Program-made: the position numbers and the translations under genes
Notes under the pieces: model-generated
Database searches by the model: none
The model's input: only the letters and a program-made list of their open reading frames with translations
What the model was told of the DNA's origin: nothing
Shown here: one piece after another, positions 8,333-19,352 of the stretch
Position numbering within the stretch: position 1 is the first letter of the stretch
How the letters are laid out: every line of letters begins with the position of its first letter
NCBI GenBank assembly: GCA_004431415.1
Contig: QPMI01000365.1
Coordinates: 1-42,135, forward strand
Origin: Cyanophora paradoxa
Taxonomy: Eukaryota; Glaucocystophyceae; Cyanophorales; Cyanophoraceae
Length of the DNA: 42,135 nt
Direction: 5' to 3'

Positions 8333-11300
8333 ATGCCGATGCCGTTCTCTCTACGGCACGTGGGCAAGAAGGGCCTGCGCTACCGCTTCCAGGTCCGCGC
8401 ACGCGTCCGCGGGACTACCGAGCGCCGCGCTTCCCCGCCACGTGAACCAGTTCGCTCGCTGGGGCGCGGGGCGCGGCGCGGCCTCTCAAAGCGCTTTCCC
8501 GGGGCTTTTCGGGCCGCTTACGCGCCATCGCACCGCCCCACGAGCGCCGCTCTGTCCGCGGTGGCCGCGTCTCCGCGTGAACCATGTCATCGTCATTGGG
8601 AGCGGCCGGGCTGAGCGGAGCGCGCGCAGATCGAGGTGCAGGAGCTCGCGGACGTGGCGGCGGGCGTGGAGGGCGAGGTGTACGTGCGGCTGAAGCGAGG
8701 GTCGAAGACGCTGCACACGGCGCGGCGGGCGGCGGCGCGGGGCCGCGTCGTGTGGGGCGAGGTGCTGGAGACGGAGGCGACGCTGTACAAGGGGCCCGCC
8801 GGCTTCGACGAGAAGCGCTTCGCCGTCGACGTCAAGGCTGCCGGGCCCAAGGCGCGCCCCCGCCCCCCCGCCCGGCCCGGGCGGGGCGCCCACGGGGCGG
8901 GGCGGGCGGGGCGCAGGGGAAGGCGCGGCGGCTGGCGAGCTTCGACCTCGACCTCGCGGAGTTCGCGGTGCCCTTCGAGGCGGCCGCCGAGCAGCGCGCC
9001 CTCCGCCTCCCCGCCTCGGGCCCCTCGGGCCCCGCGCCCTCCTCCGGGCCCGCCCCGCCCGCCCCCGCCCCGCCCCCGGCGCGGCGCCCCTGAGCGCCCC
9101 CGCAGATCGCCGTCCGCTCCGTCTGGCTCCGCGCCGCCGACGCGTGCGCCCCGCGCGCCGCGGCCGCCGCGCCGGCGCCCCCTAACTCGGGGGCAGCGGG
9201 AGGGGGCGGCGGCGGAGGGCCGCTCCTCCGCGAGCGCCTCGCGCACAAGCGGCGCCGAGAGCGCCGACTCCGGCGGCCCCGGTAACCCCCCGCTCCCTCG
9301 GGCCCCGCCCGGGCCACGGGGCGCAGAGGCCGACGCGGAGCGGCGGGCGGCGCTGGCGGAGGCCGACGAGGCGGAGGCGGCGGCGGAGGCGGGGCGGCCG
9401 CTGCGGCTCCGGCGGCGGCGGCGGGGCGCGGCGGCCGCGGGCCTCGTCGACGGGCCGCCTGCGGCGCCTCAGCGAGGCGCGTGGGGCGGGGGCGAGGGCG
9501 GGGCGGGGGCTGAGGGGCGGCGCGGGGTGCAGGCGGAGGAGGAGCGGCGGCGGAGCGTGTCGGAGGACGAGCGCCTCGAGCGCCGCGGCGAGCCCGGTGC
9601 CCGCCCGCCCGCCCCCGCCCGCCCGCCCCGCGCCCCTCACGCCCGGCAGCCGGCGACGAGGAGGGCGGGAGGGCGGCGCGGGCGGCCCCGCCGCCGCGGC
9701 TCCGACCCCGCCCGCCCCGCGCCCCGCCCGGGCCACAGGTGCCGCCCCGCCGGCCCCGCCCGCCCCCGGCGCCCCGGGGCCCACTTCGGCGCAGGCGGTC
9801 GCGGACGGAGCCGTCGATCGCCGCGCCGGCGCCGGCGGCCGCCCGCGGGCCCGACGCCCACCGGCGCCCCCGCCCGCCCGCCCGCGCGCCCCGCGCCCGC
9901 TGACGCCCCCGCAGGGTCCTCCTCGAGGCCCTCGTCACCTCCCGCGAGGTCCTACCCCCCCTCAACCCGCCGGCTCCCCCCAACCGCGGCCTGCGCAGGT
10001 GCGGCGGGAGTGGGTGGAGACGGCGGCGGGCCCGGCGCCGGCGGGGGCCCTCCTGCTCTTCCGCGTCGCCGCCGAGTGGGCCGCCACGGGCTTCTCCCCG
10101 CTCCACGCCACACTCGCCCCCTCCGGTGCCGCCCCCGCGCCCCACGCCCCCGACCCCCTCCGACGCGGGCGGGGCCCGGGCAGGGCGCACGTGGCGGCGC
10201 AGGTGGCCCCAGGGGGCGACCCGGACGGGGACAACGCGCGCGCCCCGCGCCCCGCGCCCCGCCCCGCCTCACCCGCCGGGGCCCGCAGGCGGCCTTCTGG
10301 CTCGCCTACCTCGCCGCCCTCTACGCCCTCCTCACCCGCCACCCCGCCGCCCGCCGCCGCCCGCGCGCCCCGCCCCGCCCCGCCCGCCCCGCCCGCCCCG
10401 CCGGCCCTCCCGCTCATGCGCGCGGGGCGGCAGGTGGCGGAGGCGGACCGGGCGGAGGCGAGCGGGCTGGTGGCGGCGGCCGCCGGCCTCTGCTACGCCG
10501 CCGCCGCCGACGCCCTCCACTCGGCCCGCCCCGCCCCCCGCCGCCCGCCCCGCCCCGCCGGCCCGGCGCGCGACGGGGGCGGGGCGGGGCGGGGCGCAGG
10601 CGCTGGCGCCGCTGCTGCGGGAGGCCTTCTTCGAGCACCCGTGCGCCGACCCCGCCGCTTCCGCCTCCACAGGCCCGCCCCCCTCGCCCGCCCGCCCGCC
10701 CCGCCCGCCCCGCCCCGCTCCGCACCTCCCGCCCCGGACCGGCTGAGGCGGCGCAGGGGCTGGCGCGGGTGGCGCGTGTGGCAGCCCTTCAAGACCTACC
10801 TCGCGCGCCCCCGCCCGCCCGCCCAGCCGCCCGGCCGGCGCTGACGGCCCCTGTGCAGCCGGAGAGCGTGCAGGCGGGGATGTCCTACGGCGACGGCAAC
10901 GACCCCGTCGTCCGCCCGCCCCGCCCCAGAGCGCCCCCGGGGCCCACGCCCACGCCGGCGCAGGAGGTCGCGCGGGGGCTGCTGCGGCCCGTCACCGGCG
11001 CCCTCGAGGGCGCTCTCGTCTCCCTCCGCCGCAACCGCGTCCGCCCGTACCCCCTCCAGCTTCCCCCCCATCCGACGGGCCCGGGGGCAGGTGCCGGACG
11101 CGATCGCCGCGCAGCTCCTCGACGACGTCCGCCCCGTACCCCCCGCCCCGCCCGCCCCGCCCCGCCCGACGCCGGGGCGCAGGCGGTGCGGTACATCGAC
11201 GCGGCGCTGCTGAACGCGCTGCTGCAGACCCCGGCCCTCTGCACCGGTGCGGGGCGCCCCCCCGCTCCCCGTTGGCCCCCGCGAGCCGGCCCGCGGGCAG

Positions 11301-12012
11301 CGCGGCGGGCGATGTCGCTCAAGTTCGGGCGGCGGCGCTCGAGTACTTCCTCGCCGAGCACGCCCCGGAGCCCGCCCACGCCTCCCCCGCGCCCGGTGTG
11401 CACCCCGCCCCGCCCCGCCCCCGCCCCCGCCCCCGCTCACGGGCGGGGCAGGGGCCGGGCGCTGCGGGCGCGCGAGGCCGCCGACCTGCTTCTCGCCGAC
11501 AAGTCCCAGGCCCGCGTACCCCCAAGGCCCCGCCCCCCCCTCACCCGGGCCGCAGGAGGGGGAGGCCCTCCTCGCCCTCTGCCCGTGCGCCCCCGCCTCC
11601 CCGCACCCCGTACCCCCGCCCTTCCGACTCCGCCCCCCCCCCCCCCCCCCAGGCGGCTGCGGCCGCGGCAGGTCGAGCTGCTGCTCCGCCACTACACCCC
11701 CGACGAGTGCGCGTACCCCCGCCCTTTCCCCCCCCTGAAGGCGGGCAGGCTGTCGCCGGAGGCGCTGGGGAGGGGGCGGTGCGGGCGCTGGGGGCGCTGC
11801 TGCGGCGCTCGCCGCCGGAGCCGGCGCCGCCGCTGGCGAGCGGGGCTGCCGCGCCGCTGGACCTCGAGGGGCCCTCGGAGGCCCTCGCCGCCGCCCTCGA
11901 CCCCGCCGCCGCCCCGCGCCCCCGGCCCTCGCCGCCCGCCCCGCCTTCGCCTTCCTCGCCCGCCGCCCCGGCCCGAGCGGGGGCCCGCGGGCGCCCCCGC
12001 CCCGAGCCCTAG
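8333..12012 (+). CDS. NT-C2 and DIL (dilute) domain protein, about 14 or more exons
   Basis: The start ATG at 8333 gives MPMPFSLRHVGKKGLRYRFQ; the donor follows at 8393 and exon 2 begins at 8630. The first exons form an N-terminal C2 domain of the EEIG1/EHBP1 type: IEVQELADVAAGVEGEVYVR, KGPAGFDEKRFAVDV, and GKARRLASFDLDLAEFA for the typical final strands. A charged Ala/Glu/Arg linker (AERRAALAEADEAEAAAEAG) follows. The C-terminal half is a dilute domain: AFWLAYLAALYALLTRH near 10300, VRYIDAALLNALLQTPALCT near 11190, MSLKFG near 11312, then helices ending ADLLLADKSQ and RQVELLLRHYTPDE, close to the cargo-binding DIL of class V myosins. The product ends RGRPRPEP before TAG at 12010. No motor domain is present. 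Introns alternate GT and GC donors. Intermediate exon borders are approximate. Likely role: a membrane-to-cargo or actin adaptor (inference). Confidence 0.72.
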
Positions 12013-12140
12013 CCGCCCGCCCCCGCCGCCCCCGGCCCTCGCCGCCCGCCCCGCCTTCGCCTTCCTCGCCAGCCCCCGCGCCCCGCCCCGGGCCCGGGCC
12101 CCCGCGGCCGCCCCCGCCCCGAGCCCTAGCCGCCCCGGCC
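11921..12140. repeat. two-copy tandem repeat, about 110 bases per unit
   Basis: The segment starting CCCGGCCCTCGCCGCCCG at 11921 recurs at 12031 with the same order of blocks, each unit ending near GAGCCCTAGCCGCC. The first unit contains the stop codon of the NT-C2/DIL gene, so the second unit lies in its 3' untranslated region. Confidence 0.75.
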
Positions 12141-12416
12141 CCCGCCGCCTCCGGGCCCGCCGCCCTCGATCGCGAGCCCGGGGCCTGTACAGAATCGATT
12201 GTACAGAGTGCACGGTCCGCAGTATACTCGAAATTGAATCTCACTCAAATAGCATTCAATCCTGATCGAGCCCGTGCGACCTCGAGAAATAGGCCGAGCG
12301 AGTCGTGTTTTCGTGGGAAACACTAAACTTGAAACAAGACTCAGCAAGTCGGACCAGAATGGGTTCACGGCCGCGTGCGGCAGCTAGCTAGAGCTACAGG
12401 AGGCGACCTGCGGGCG
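12141..12416. other. spacer between convergent genes
   Basis: It separates the 3' ends of the NT-C2/DIL gene (plus) and the EF-hand array gene (minus). It holds a short inverted repeat in which TGTACA occurs on both sides of an ATCGAT core near 12186-12205, then AT-richer sequence. No gene is seen. Confidence 0.5.
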
Positions 12417-15400
12417 CTACTCGTCGGCGGCGGCGAGCTCGGCGGCGGCGGCGGCGGCGTCCTCGGCCGCCGCGTCCTCCGCCAGCTCCACCTCGAGCTC
12501 CGCCTCCGAAGCCGCCTCCTCGGGCTGGTCGGCGCGGAAGTCCTGGGCGCGCGATCGCGAGGGGGCGGTTAGAACCCCGACCGAATCCAAATCCAAGGCG
12601 GCCACTCGATTCGGGGTTCAACCGAAACGGGAGAGCAGCCTCCAGGGCCCTACTAGGGGGCGCGTCTGCCTGTGCGGCGCGGGTGGCGCTAGCGCCGGGG
12701 TCGACGTCGACGCCGGCCTCCGCATGCGCACCTGGGTGAGGTAGCTGGCGCCGACGTCGCCGCTGGCGGGGATGGGGTCGGCGCAGTGGAGGAACTCGGA
12801 CTTGTCGAGGTTCCCGTCGCGGTCGCCGATGGCGTCGTACAGCTCGACCATGTTGTACGCGCGCGAGGTGAGCTGGCCGATCTCCTCCAAGTAGAGCAGC
12901 GCGTCGTTGCTGATCTCCTCTGCGTCGCCGAAGGTCCCTGCCCAGATCTCCTCCGTGCCCGAGAAGGCGAACCCCATTTCGTTGTCGGCGCTCTCCAGCA
13001 CCATCGACAGCTTCACCCTGCGCGCCCGCCCCCGCCCCAAAGGCGCGCCCCTTGAGCCCCGGCGGGGCCTCGGCGGGAGCGGGGGCGGGGGTGGGGGCGG
13101 CACGCACGGAGCGGGGAGGAATTGGAGTTCGGGATCCGTCTCCAGCTTCTTCACCAGGTCGTCGCAGTGGACGAATCCAATGTCATCCTCGAACCGGGGC
13201 CCGGTGCCCTCCTCGAACCCGGGCTCGATGCCCTCCTCGGGCTCGGGCCCCGGGGAACTCAACGGCTCGAGCTCCGGCCCGGTGCCCTCCTCGGGTGCCG
13301 GCTCGGGCCAGGTGCCCTCCTCGGGTGCCGGCTCGGGCTCCGAGGAGCTCACCTCCCCGAGCTCGGGCTCGGTCTTCATGCCAAAGTACGCCGCCTCCGT
13401 GATCGGCTCGCGGCAGGCGAGGAGCTCCGACTTGTCCAGGTTCCCGTCGCCGTCGCCCAGCGCGTCGTACCGCGCCGCGCCCTCCAGCGCCTTTTGGATG
13501 CCCCCGAACGGCTCCTGGAAAGGCTCGAGCGCCACTCCTACCTCGCTCATGGGGACCTCGCTCCTGCCCGCGAAGACCGAAGACCACAGCTCTTCGGTGC
13601 CGGAGAACGTGTAGCCCGCCGGGTTTTCGGAGCTCGCCAGCAGCAGTCCGAGCTTCGTCCTGCCCATCGCGTGATTCGGCGTGAATGTGCGAAAACATGC
13701 ACATGTTTCGGATGTTGCACGCACTGGGGCGGGGCTTCCTGGATAGCAACATTGTTCGCTGTCATCTTGCCCAGGAAGTCGTCGCAATACACCATCCCCG
13801 GTGCCCTTTCCTCTGGCTTTATGCCAGAGAACGCCGCCTCCATGATCGGCTCGCGGCAGGCGAGGAGCTCCGACTTGTCCAGGTTCCCGTCGCCGTCGCC
13901 CAGCGCGTCGTACCGCGCCGCGCCCTCCAGCGCCTTTTGGATGCCCCCGAACGGCTCCTGGAAAGGCTCGAGCGCCACTCCTACCTCGCTCATGGGGACC
14001 TCGCTCCTGCCCGCGAAGACCGAAGACCACAGCTCTTCGGTGCCGGAGAACGTGTAGCCCGCCGGGTTTTCGGAGCTCGCCAGCAGCAGTCCGAGCTTCG
14101 TCCTGCCCATCGTGTGATTCGGCGTGAATGTGCGAAAACATGCACATGTTTCGGATGTTGCACGCACTGGGGCGGGGCTTCCTGGATAGCAACATTGTTC
14201 GCTGTCATCTTGCCCAGGAAGTCGTCGCAATACACCATCCCCGGTGCCCTTTCCTCTGGCTTTATGCCAGAGAACGCCGCCTCCATGATCGGCTCGCGGC
14301 AGGCGAGGAGCTCCGACTTGTCCAGGTTCCCGTCGCTGTCGCCCAGAGCGTCGTACCGCGCCGCGCCCGCCAGCGCCTTTTGGACGCCCCCGAACGGCTC
14401 CTGGAAAGGCTCGAGCGCCGCTCCTACCTCGCTCATGGGGACCTCGCTCCTGTCCGCGAAGACCGAAGACCACAGCTGTTCGGTGCCGGAGAACGTGTAG
14501 CCCGCCGGGTTTTCGGAGCTCGCCAGCAGCAGTCCGAGCTTCGCCCTGCCCATCGCGTGATTCGGCGTGAATGTGCGAAAACATGCACATGTTTCGGATG
14601 TTGCACGCACTGGGGCGGGGCTTCCTGGATAACAACATTGTTCGCTGTCATCTTGCCCAGGAAGTCGTCGCAATACACCATCCCCGGTGCCCTTTCCTCT
14701 GGCTTTATGCCAGAGAACGCCGCCTCCATGATCGGCTCGCGGCAGGCGAGGAGCTCCGACTTGTCCAGGTTCCCGTCGCTGTCGCCCAGAGCGTCGTACC
14801 GCGCCGCGCCCGCCAGCGCCTTTTGGACGCCCCCGAACGGCTCCTGGAAAGGCTCGAGCGCCGCTCCTACCTCGCTCATGGGGACCTCGCTCCTGTCCGC
14901 GAAGACCGAAGACCACAGCTGTTCGGTGCCGGAGAACGTGTAGCCCGCCGGGTTTTCGGAGCTCGCCAGCAGCAGTCCGAGCTTCGCCCTGCCCATCGCG
15001 TGATTCGGCGTGAATGTGCGAAAACATGCACAGCTGCAGGTTTCGGATGTTGCACGCACTGGGGCGGGGCTTCCTGGATAACAACATTGTTCGCTGTCAT
15101 CTTGCCCAGGAAGTCGTCGCAATACACCATCCCCGGTGCCCTTTCCTCCGGAATGCCAAAGTACGCCGGCTTTATGCCAAAGTACGCCGCCTCCATGATC
15201 GGCCCGCGGCAGGCGAGGAGCTCCGACTTGTCCAGGTTCCCGTCGCTGTCGCCCAGCGCGTCGTACCGCGCCACGCCCGCCAGCGCCTTTTGGACGCCCC
15301 CGAACGGCTCCTGGAAAGGCTCGAGCGCCGCTCCTACCTCGCTCATGGGGACCTCGCTCCTGTCCGCGAAGACCGAAGACCACAGCTGTTCGGTGCCGGA

Positions 15401-18400
15401 GAACGTGTAGCCCGCCGGGTTTTCGGAGCTCACCAGCAGCAGTCCGAGCTTCGCCCTGCCCATCGTGTGATTCGGCGTGAGTGCGCGAAAACATGCACAG
15501 GTTTCGGATGTTGCACGCACTGGGGCGGGGCTTCCTGGATAACAACATTGTTCGCTGTCATCTTGCCCAGGAAGTCGTCGCAATATAACATCGCCGGGCA
15601 CTTGTGGCTCGTCGCGAGTTCGCAGCTGGCCGAGTCGCCGCTGGGCGTACGTGCGCAGATAAGACCGCAACGAGTGTGCGCACTCGGACGGCAAGCGCCA
15701 GCACTCACGGGCAGCCGGACGTGAGGAGGTCCGCTGCGTTGCTGGCGGGGCCCTCGACCGCCAGGCACTCGCCGGTGGTGCAGGACTGGGGGCCCGGGAT
15801 CGGCGTCTTGAACTCGGCCGTGAGCTCGGGCTCTCTGTCCGTGCCGATCACGCATCAGGTATACGTACAGGCGCACGTGCACGCGGATTTGATGTGTACA
15901 AGCGATTCAAGATCGCGAAGGCACGTGGTGAGCACTAGTACCAGTACGAATACTGACCCGGCCACTGTCAGATTCGGCTCGAGGTTGGTGTCGCCGGACT
16001 CGTCACGCGTTTCGGTAGTAGGGATCTGTGCACGTACGTCCCCCAAAAAAGATTTGATTTGTCAGTATATATATATCGAGCACACACAGCAGAATGCAGA
16101 TGGGTGCCGGGGTGTAGAGGCGCACACGCTCGCCCGTAGGCTCGGCACTCAGCGCGATGGTCGGCTCCCCCGACGGGAACGCACTCCCCGCCCAGTATTC
16201 CTGCGTGCATGCGAGGCGGTTTCGTTGGTCAGGCCCCCCTGCGGCCGGGGCTGCCCGCCTGGAAATCTCGGACGACGGCTCCCTGGAACAACGGACCTGG
16301 TTGGGGTCGACGCTCTCCGCCGGGGTCCCCTTGGCGACCTCCATCCCGGTTCGGTTGTCCCGCGCGTAGATCTCGTACGTCCCCACCTAATTTTGACCAT
16401 ATCTCAGATTTCTGATACTAGAGAATGATCTCAGATATATCGATCTCTTATATAGGGGCGACCGTGCGCCGCCGCTGCCGTTCAAATAGCTATATAGTGG
16501 GATCCGATCGCCGACTCGCCTCGAGCCCGGGCTTCGCGTAGTCTGCGATGTAGAGGCCGCCGTGCATGTACTTGTAGGTGCCCTGTCCAGTGACGTCCCC
16601 CGTCTGCAGGCGTCGACAGCCGCGTGAGTACATGTGCGAAGAACTTTTTTAACAAGATCGATATCTATAGCTAGACGTCGAATGCTCGGGCTAGATATAG
16701 CTCGCAATGCTAATCGACGAATTCGGAAGAAATGACGGCAAGCATTTCAAGTTTATCGCGAATTCACGGAAGCTCAGCGAATTTCGAACCCGCGTAGTGT
16801 AATACGTGCCTGCGCGGAGAGGAAATGAATGAGTTTTATTTATTAAGTCTTTGCAGTGAGGCGTATTTAGATCAATTCCAAAGATCATGGTTACCATTTT
16901 CCGCGACCAGACGTGATTCCTGGCCGTGGGTACGCACGTCGTAATTGAGCTTGTAAGGGATGACTCCGAAGTCCTGCGGGCCCCCGGCCCCGTCAGCAGA
17001 TGCGCATGTTCGTCCAGCGGGGACGCGCGCGCAAGCCGTACCATGACAAGCTGCTCGCCAGAAAAGGCTTGCTCGGTCACGCGCGCCGTGACGGGGTCAA
17101 CGTCCTGTCGCAGAGCATTGATCACGAACAATGCATATGCATGTTAGACACCGTGGCAATAGTACTGAGCCCTGGTCGGTGGGGCGTGCACGGCAGCAAC
17201 GCACGTTGAGCTCGAGGGCGCGGAGCAGGGTTTCGTTCAGCTGCAGCCCCGCAGCGAGGTCGGCGTCCAGTGCTCCGGGCGCCTTCATCTCCGTCCCCTT
17301 CTCCATCGCGATCGCGGGCAGCTGCGACTTGAGGCTGCGGGCGTGTCGCCGGTCAACACACAATCCACGCGCGGCGCGCCGAGGCGAAGGGGTGCGTGGT
17401 CACCAGAAGCTGTCTCCGCACGACTGCTGGGGGGCTTCGTACGAGATGGTAGCGCTGCCGGTCGTGACTTGCGGCGGCGCGATCGGCGTCCACTGGCCCT
17501 GGACGCCCTCCACGGGGACCCGAGGCCCGTCCGGGAGACGAGCGGACTCCTGGGGGGCGCTCGTTCCGGCAAACGTCTCCGAGGACGGGTCTCGCGTCCA
17601 CTGCACGGCATCCGGCGCTGATGTGCGTGGGTCGGTTTGGGTGTTCATGATCACGGGCGCGCAGATTGTGATCGTGCGCACCAGGCGACTGGGCGTAGGC
17701 CAAGTTACTGCGTTCAACCATCATACGCATAATCGTCATCCCCAAAGAATGCACATGCGCACGGGAGTTTCGTAAACTCTCCGTAGTAAACCTTCTGGGG
17801 CGTCACGATCTGGCGGAGAACGTAGCCGCCTGCAAGAGCTCACGCAGCTGCTGGACACGAAACTTGCAATATATTGCGGGTCCGCCACACGTACCCGTCT
17901 CAGTGTACGAATCCGTCACGTCGAAGGTCCTCTTCTCCACAAACTCATCGGTGTACCTGCGCATGCGCGCCAAGGCCTCGCGTTCGATTCGCTCTCATTT
18001 GCTATAGCTAGAAGCATGCGCGCTAATATCATTCAAATTCTTAATGCTCCAAGCACTATATATTAATTTATGCAATACATATATGAATGTGCACGTGCTC
18101 GCGATATATATCGATCGATATCAAGATCATGATCACGCGTTAAGTTTAAAAATTTTGAGCATTGGGAGCGCACGTGAAGTTCTGGGTCTCGGTCGCGGGG
18201 GCTGTATACATGCCGGAACCATGGTACTGCGCGTGGACATGGATAAGCTCGAGCACGTTAAGATGTGAGCGCCCACGCGAGCATATGCAAACGCATCACA
18301 CGAACCTCTTCGGAGCCGGAGGCGCGGATCTTGCCGCTCTCAGAGAACGGAAGCTCGTACGTTCCCTGCAGGCAGCAGATACCATTCGAAATGGGCGCAC

Positions 18401-18521
18401 GCGCATGCAGCGGGAGGGACCCGACGTGTACCTTCTCGATGAGAACGCCTGGAGTCGTGCTGAGAGTGTCGCATGACCCCGGCGAAGGCAGGACCTCGGC
18501 CTGCAAGTCGGCCGCCACCAT
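12417..18521 (-). CDS. large modular protein with six EF-hand-like modules, family unknown
   Basis: The start ATG is at 18521. Exons that keep phase: 18521-18306, 18226-18174, 17956-17895, 17829-17763, 17688-17404, 17334-17205, 17104-17042, 16973-16938, 16603-16520, 16386-16297, 16200 to about 16100, then less certain exons near 16025 and 15830-15720. These are followed by exons starting from 15630, and 15455-15060, 14988-14611, 14545-14168, 14102-13725, 13659-13108, 13017-12732 and 12542-12417 (TAG). The 5' half has short modules with recurring Gly-Thr-Tyr (QGTYELPFSESGKIRASG, GTYKYMHGGLYIADYAK, VGTYEIYARDNRTG) and several Cys. The 3' half repeats SSENPAGYTFSGTEELWSSV ... GDGDGNLDKSELL, an EF-hand-like unit. 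A Pro/Glu-rich insert sits in the 13659-13108 exon, and the tail is acidic (EVELAEDAAAEDAAA). The product is over 1000 residues with no clear signal peptide. I recognise no family; calcium binding is inferred from the loop. Confidence 0.65.
13108..15520 (-). repeat. tandem array of near-identical exon-intron units (about 443 bases)
   Basis: Introns at 13660-13724, 14103-14167, 14546-14610, 14989-15059 and 15456-15520 are almost identical in sequence, each from a GTGCGTGCAACATCC donor side to a GGGCAG acceptor. The exons between them are 378 bases (one is 396, and the most 3' is 552 with an acidic insert) and nearly identical, including silent sites. Unit spacing is 443, 443, 443 and then 467 bases. 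The last member, 13017-12732, is an old, diverged paralog. All exons are of the same phase class, so copies can be added or lost without changing frame. Confidence 0.9.
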
Positions 18522-19137
18522 GATCGAATTCTAGCCTGGCAGATTGAAGGCGAGATCTAGAGGATTCGAAATTCGGAAGAGCGCCGCGCGCTGCGAGCCG
18601 GGCAGGGGAATCGAGGCGCTCAGCCGCGCTCCACGTACGCGCCGCGGCGACTAGCCTCTACCGTAGTACGCGCGCGGTACGTATACGCCGTGACGTATAT
18701 ATACCGTGCCGGGCCTACCGCCGGGCTACCGCAGCCTACCGGTACCGTAGTACCGGCCCCGGTGTACACTGTGACCGCTACGAGTTAGGAAAATATGACG
18801 GTCAAATTTATGTCGTTTGAAATCCGGACCCTTCTCTATGAGAAATATGAACTGGCGAACTGGCAGTGGGCGCCGGGCGGAAACTCCAGGGGCCTGAACT
18901 TTGGCCCTGATCATGAAGCGGCTGGCAGTCTGTGGCAGATCTTGCCCTTATGTAAATTAGCTACCGGGTAAGTTCTAGTAGCCTCCTGGTACAGTCCTAG
19001 TACTAGGCTAGTAGCTGCCGGAATGAGGCGCAGTTTCCGCCATACAAACTTTTTCGTTAATTAATTAGGACTGGCATTATAACGTCTCCGGGCCGCGGAA
19101 ATTGGGACGTTATAATGATGTCATTATAACGACATTA
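18522..19137. other. spacer rich in TACCG/CGGTA words and short inverted repeats
   Basis: Upstream of the EF-hand array gene. Between 18655 and 18765 the words TACCG, CGGTA and GTAC are repeated many times in both orientations. At 19075-19117 the 12-mer CATTATAACGTC faces its exact complement GACGTTATAATG across a 19-base spacer, which would form a hairpin. No coding exon is seen. Confidence 0.55.
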
Positions 19138-19352
19138 CTGTAGGAATGCTTTTTTAGCCGATGTTTTAAATTGCCGTAAATTGCCGAGAGGCCGAATTCG
19201 GCAATTTAGCATCACGGCAATTGCTTGGGGGGTAGAAATTTTCCTATTCCGCCATAGAGCAGACTCTGGATTCGGCAATTTATCGCCACGGCAATTCCGG
19301 TTTTGGTCGAATTCGGCAATTTAACTACGCGGCAATTTAAGCATTCCTACAG
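19138..19352. mobile_element. MITE, Tc1/mariner (Stowaway)-like, 215 bases
   Basis: The ends are perfect 14-base inverted repeats, CTGTAGGAATGCTT at 19138 and AAGCATTCCTACAG ending at 19352. Each end is flanked directly by TA, the target-site duplication used by Tc1/mariner elements. The interior has at least three copies of CGGCAATTTA in direct and inverted orientation (near 19197, 19274 and 19315). There is no coding capacity. It is inserted in sequence with several CATTATAACG words. Confidence 0.78.

Noticed and set aside
8636-12265. Single open frame of over 1200 codons on the plus strand
   Set aside because: It runs through several introns because G+C-rich sequence has few stops. Only parts are coding, and the NT-C2 and DIL segments shift between frames at splice sites.
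13660-15520. Regularly spaced 65-base repeats as a possible CRISPR array
   Set aside because: The repeats are introns with splice motifs, and the 378-base spacers are near-identical coding exons in a eukaryotic gene.
13122-15724. Repeated plus-strand frames of about 270 codons opposite the EF-hand array
   Set aside because: They are antisense shadows repeated because the array is repeated; they cross introns of the real gene and lack family pattern.
17097-17775. Plus-strand frames at 17.1-17.8 kb as genes
   Set aside because: The minus strand in this interval gives phase-consistent exons with splice sites; the plus frames have no such support.
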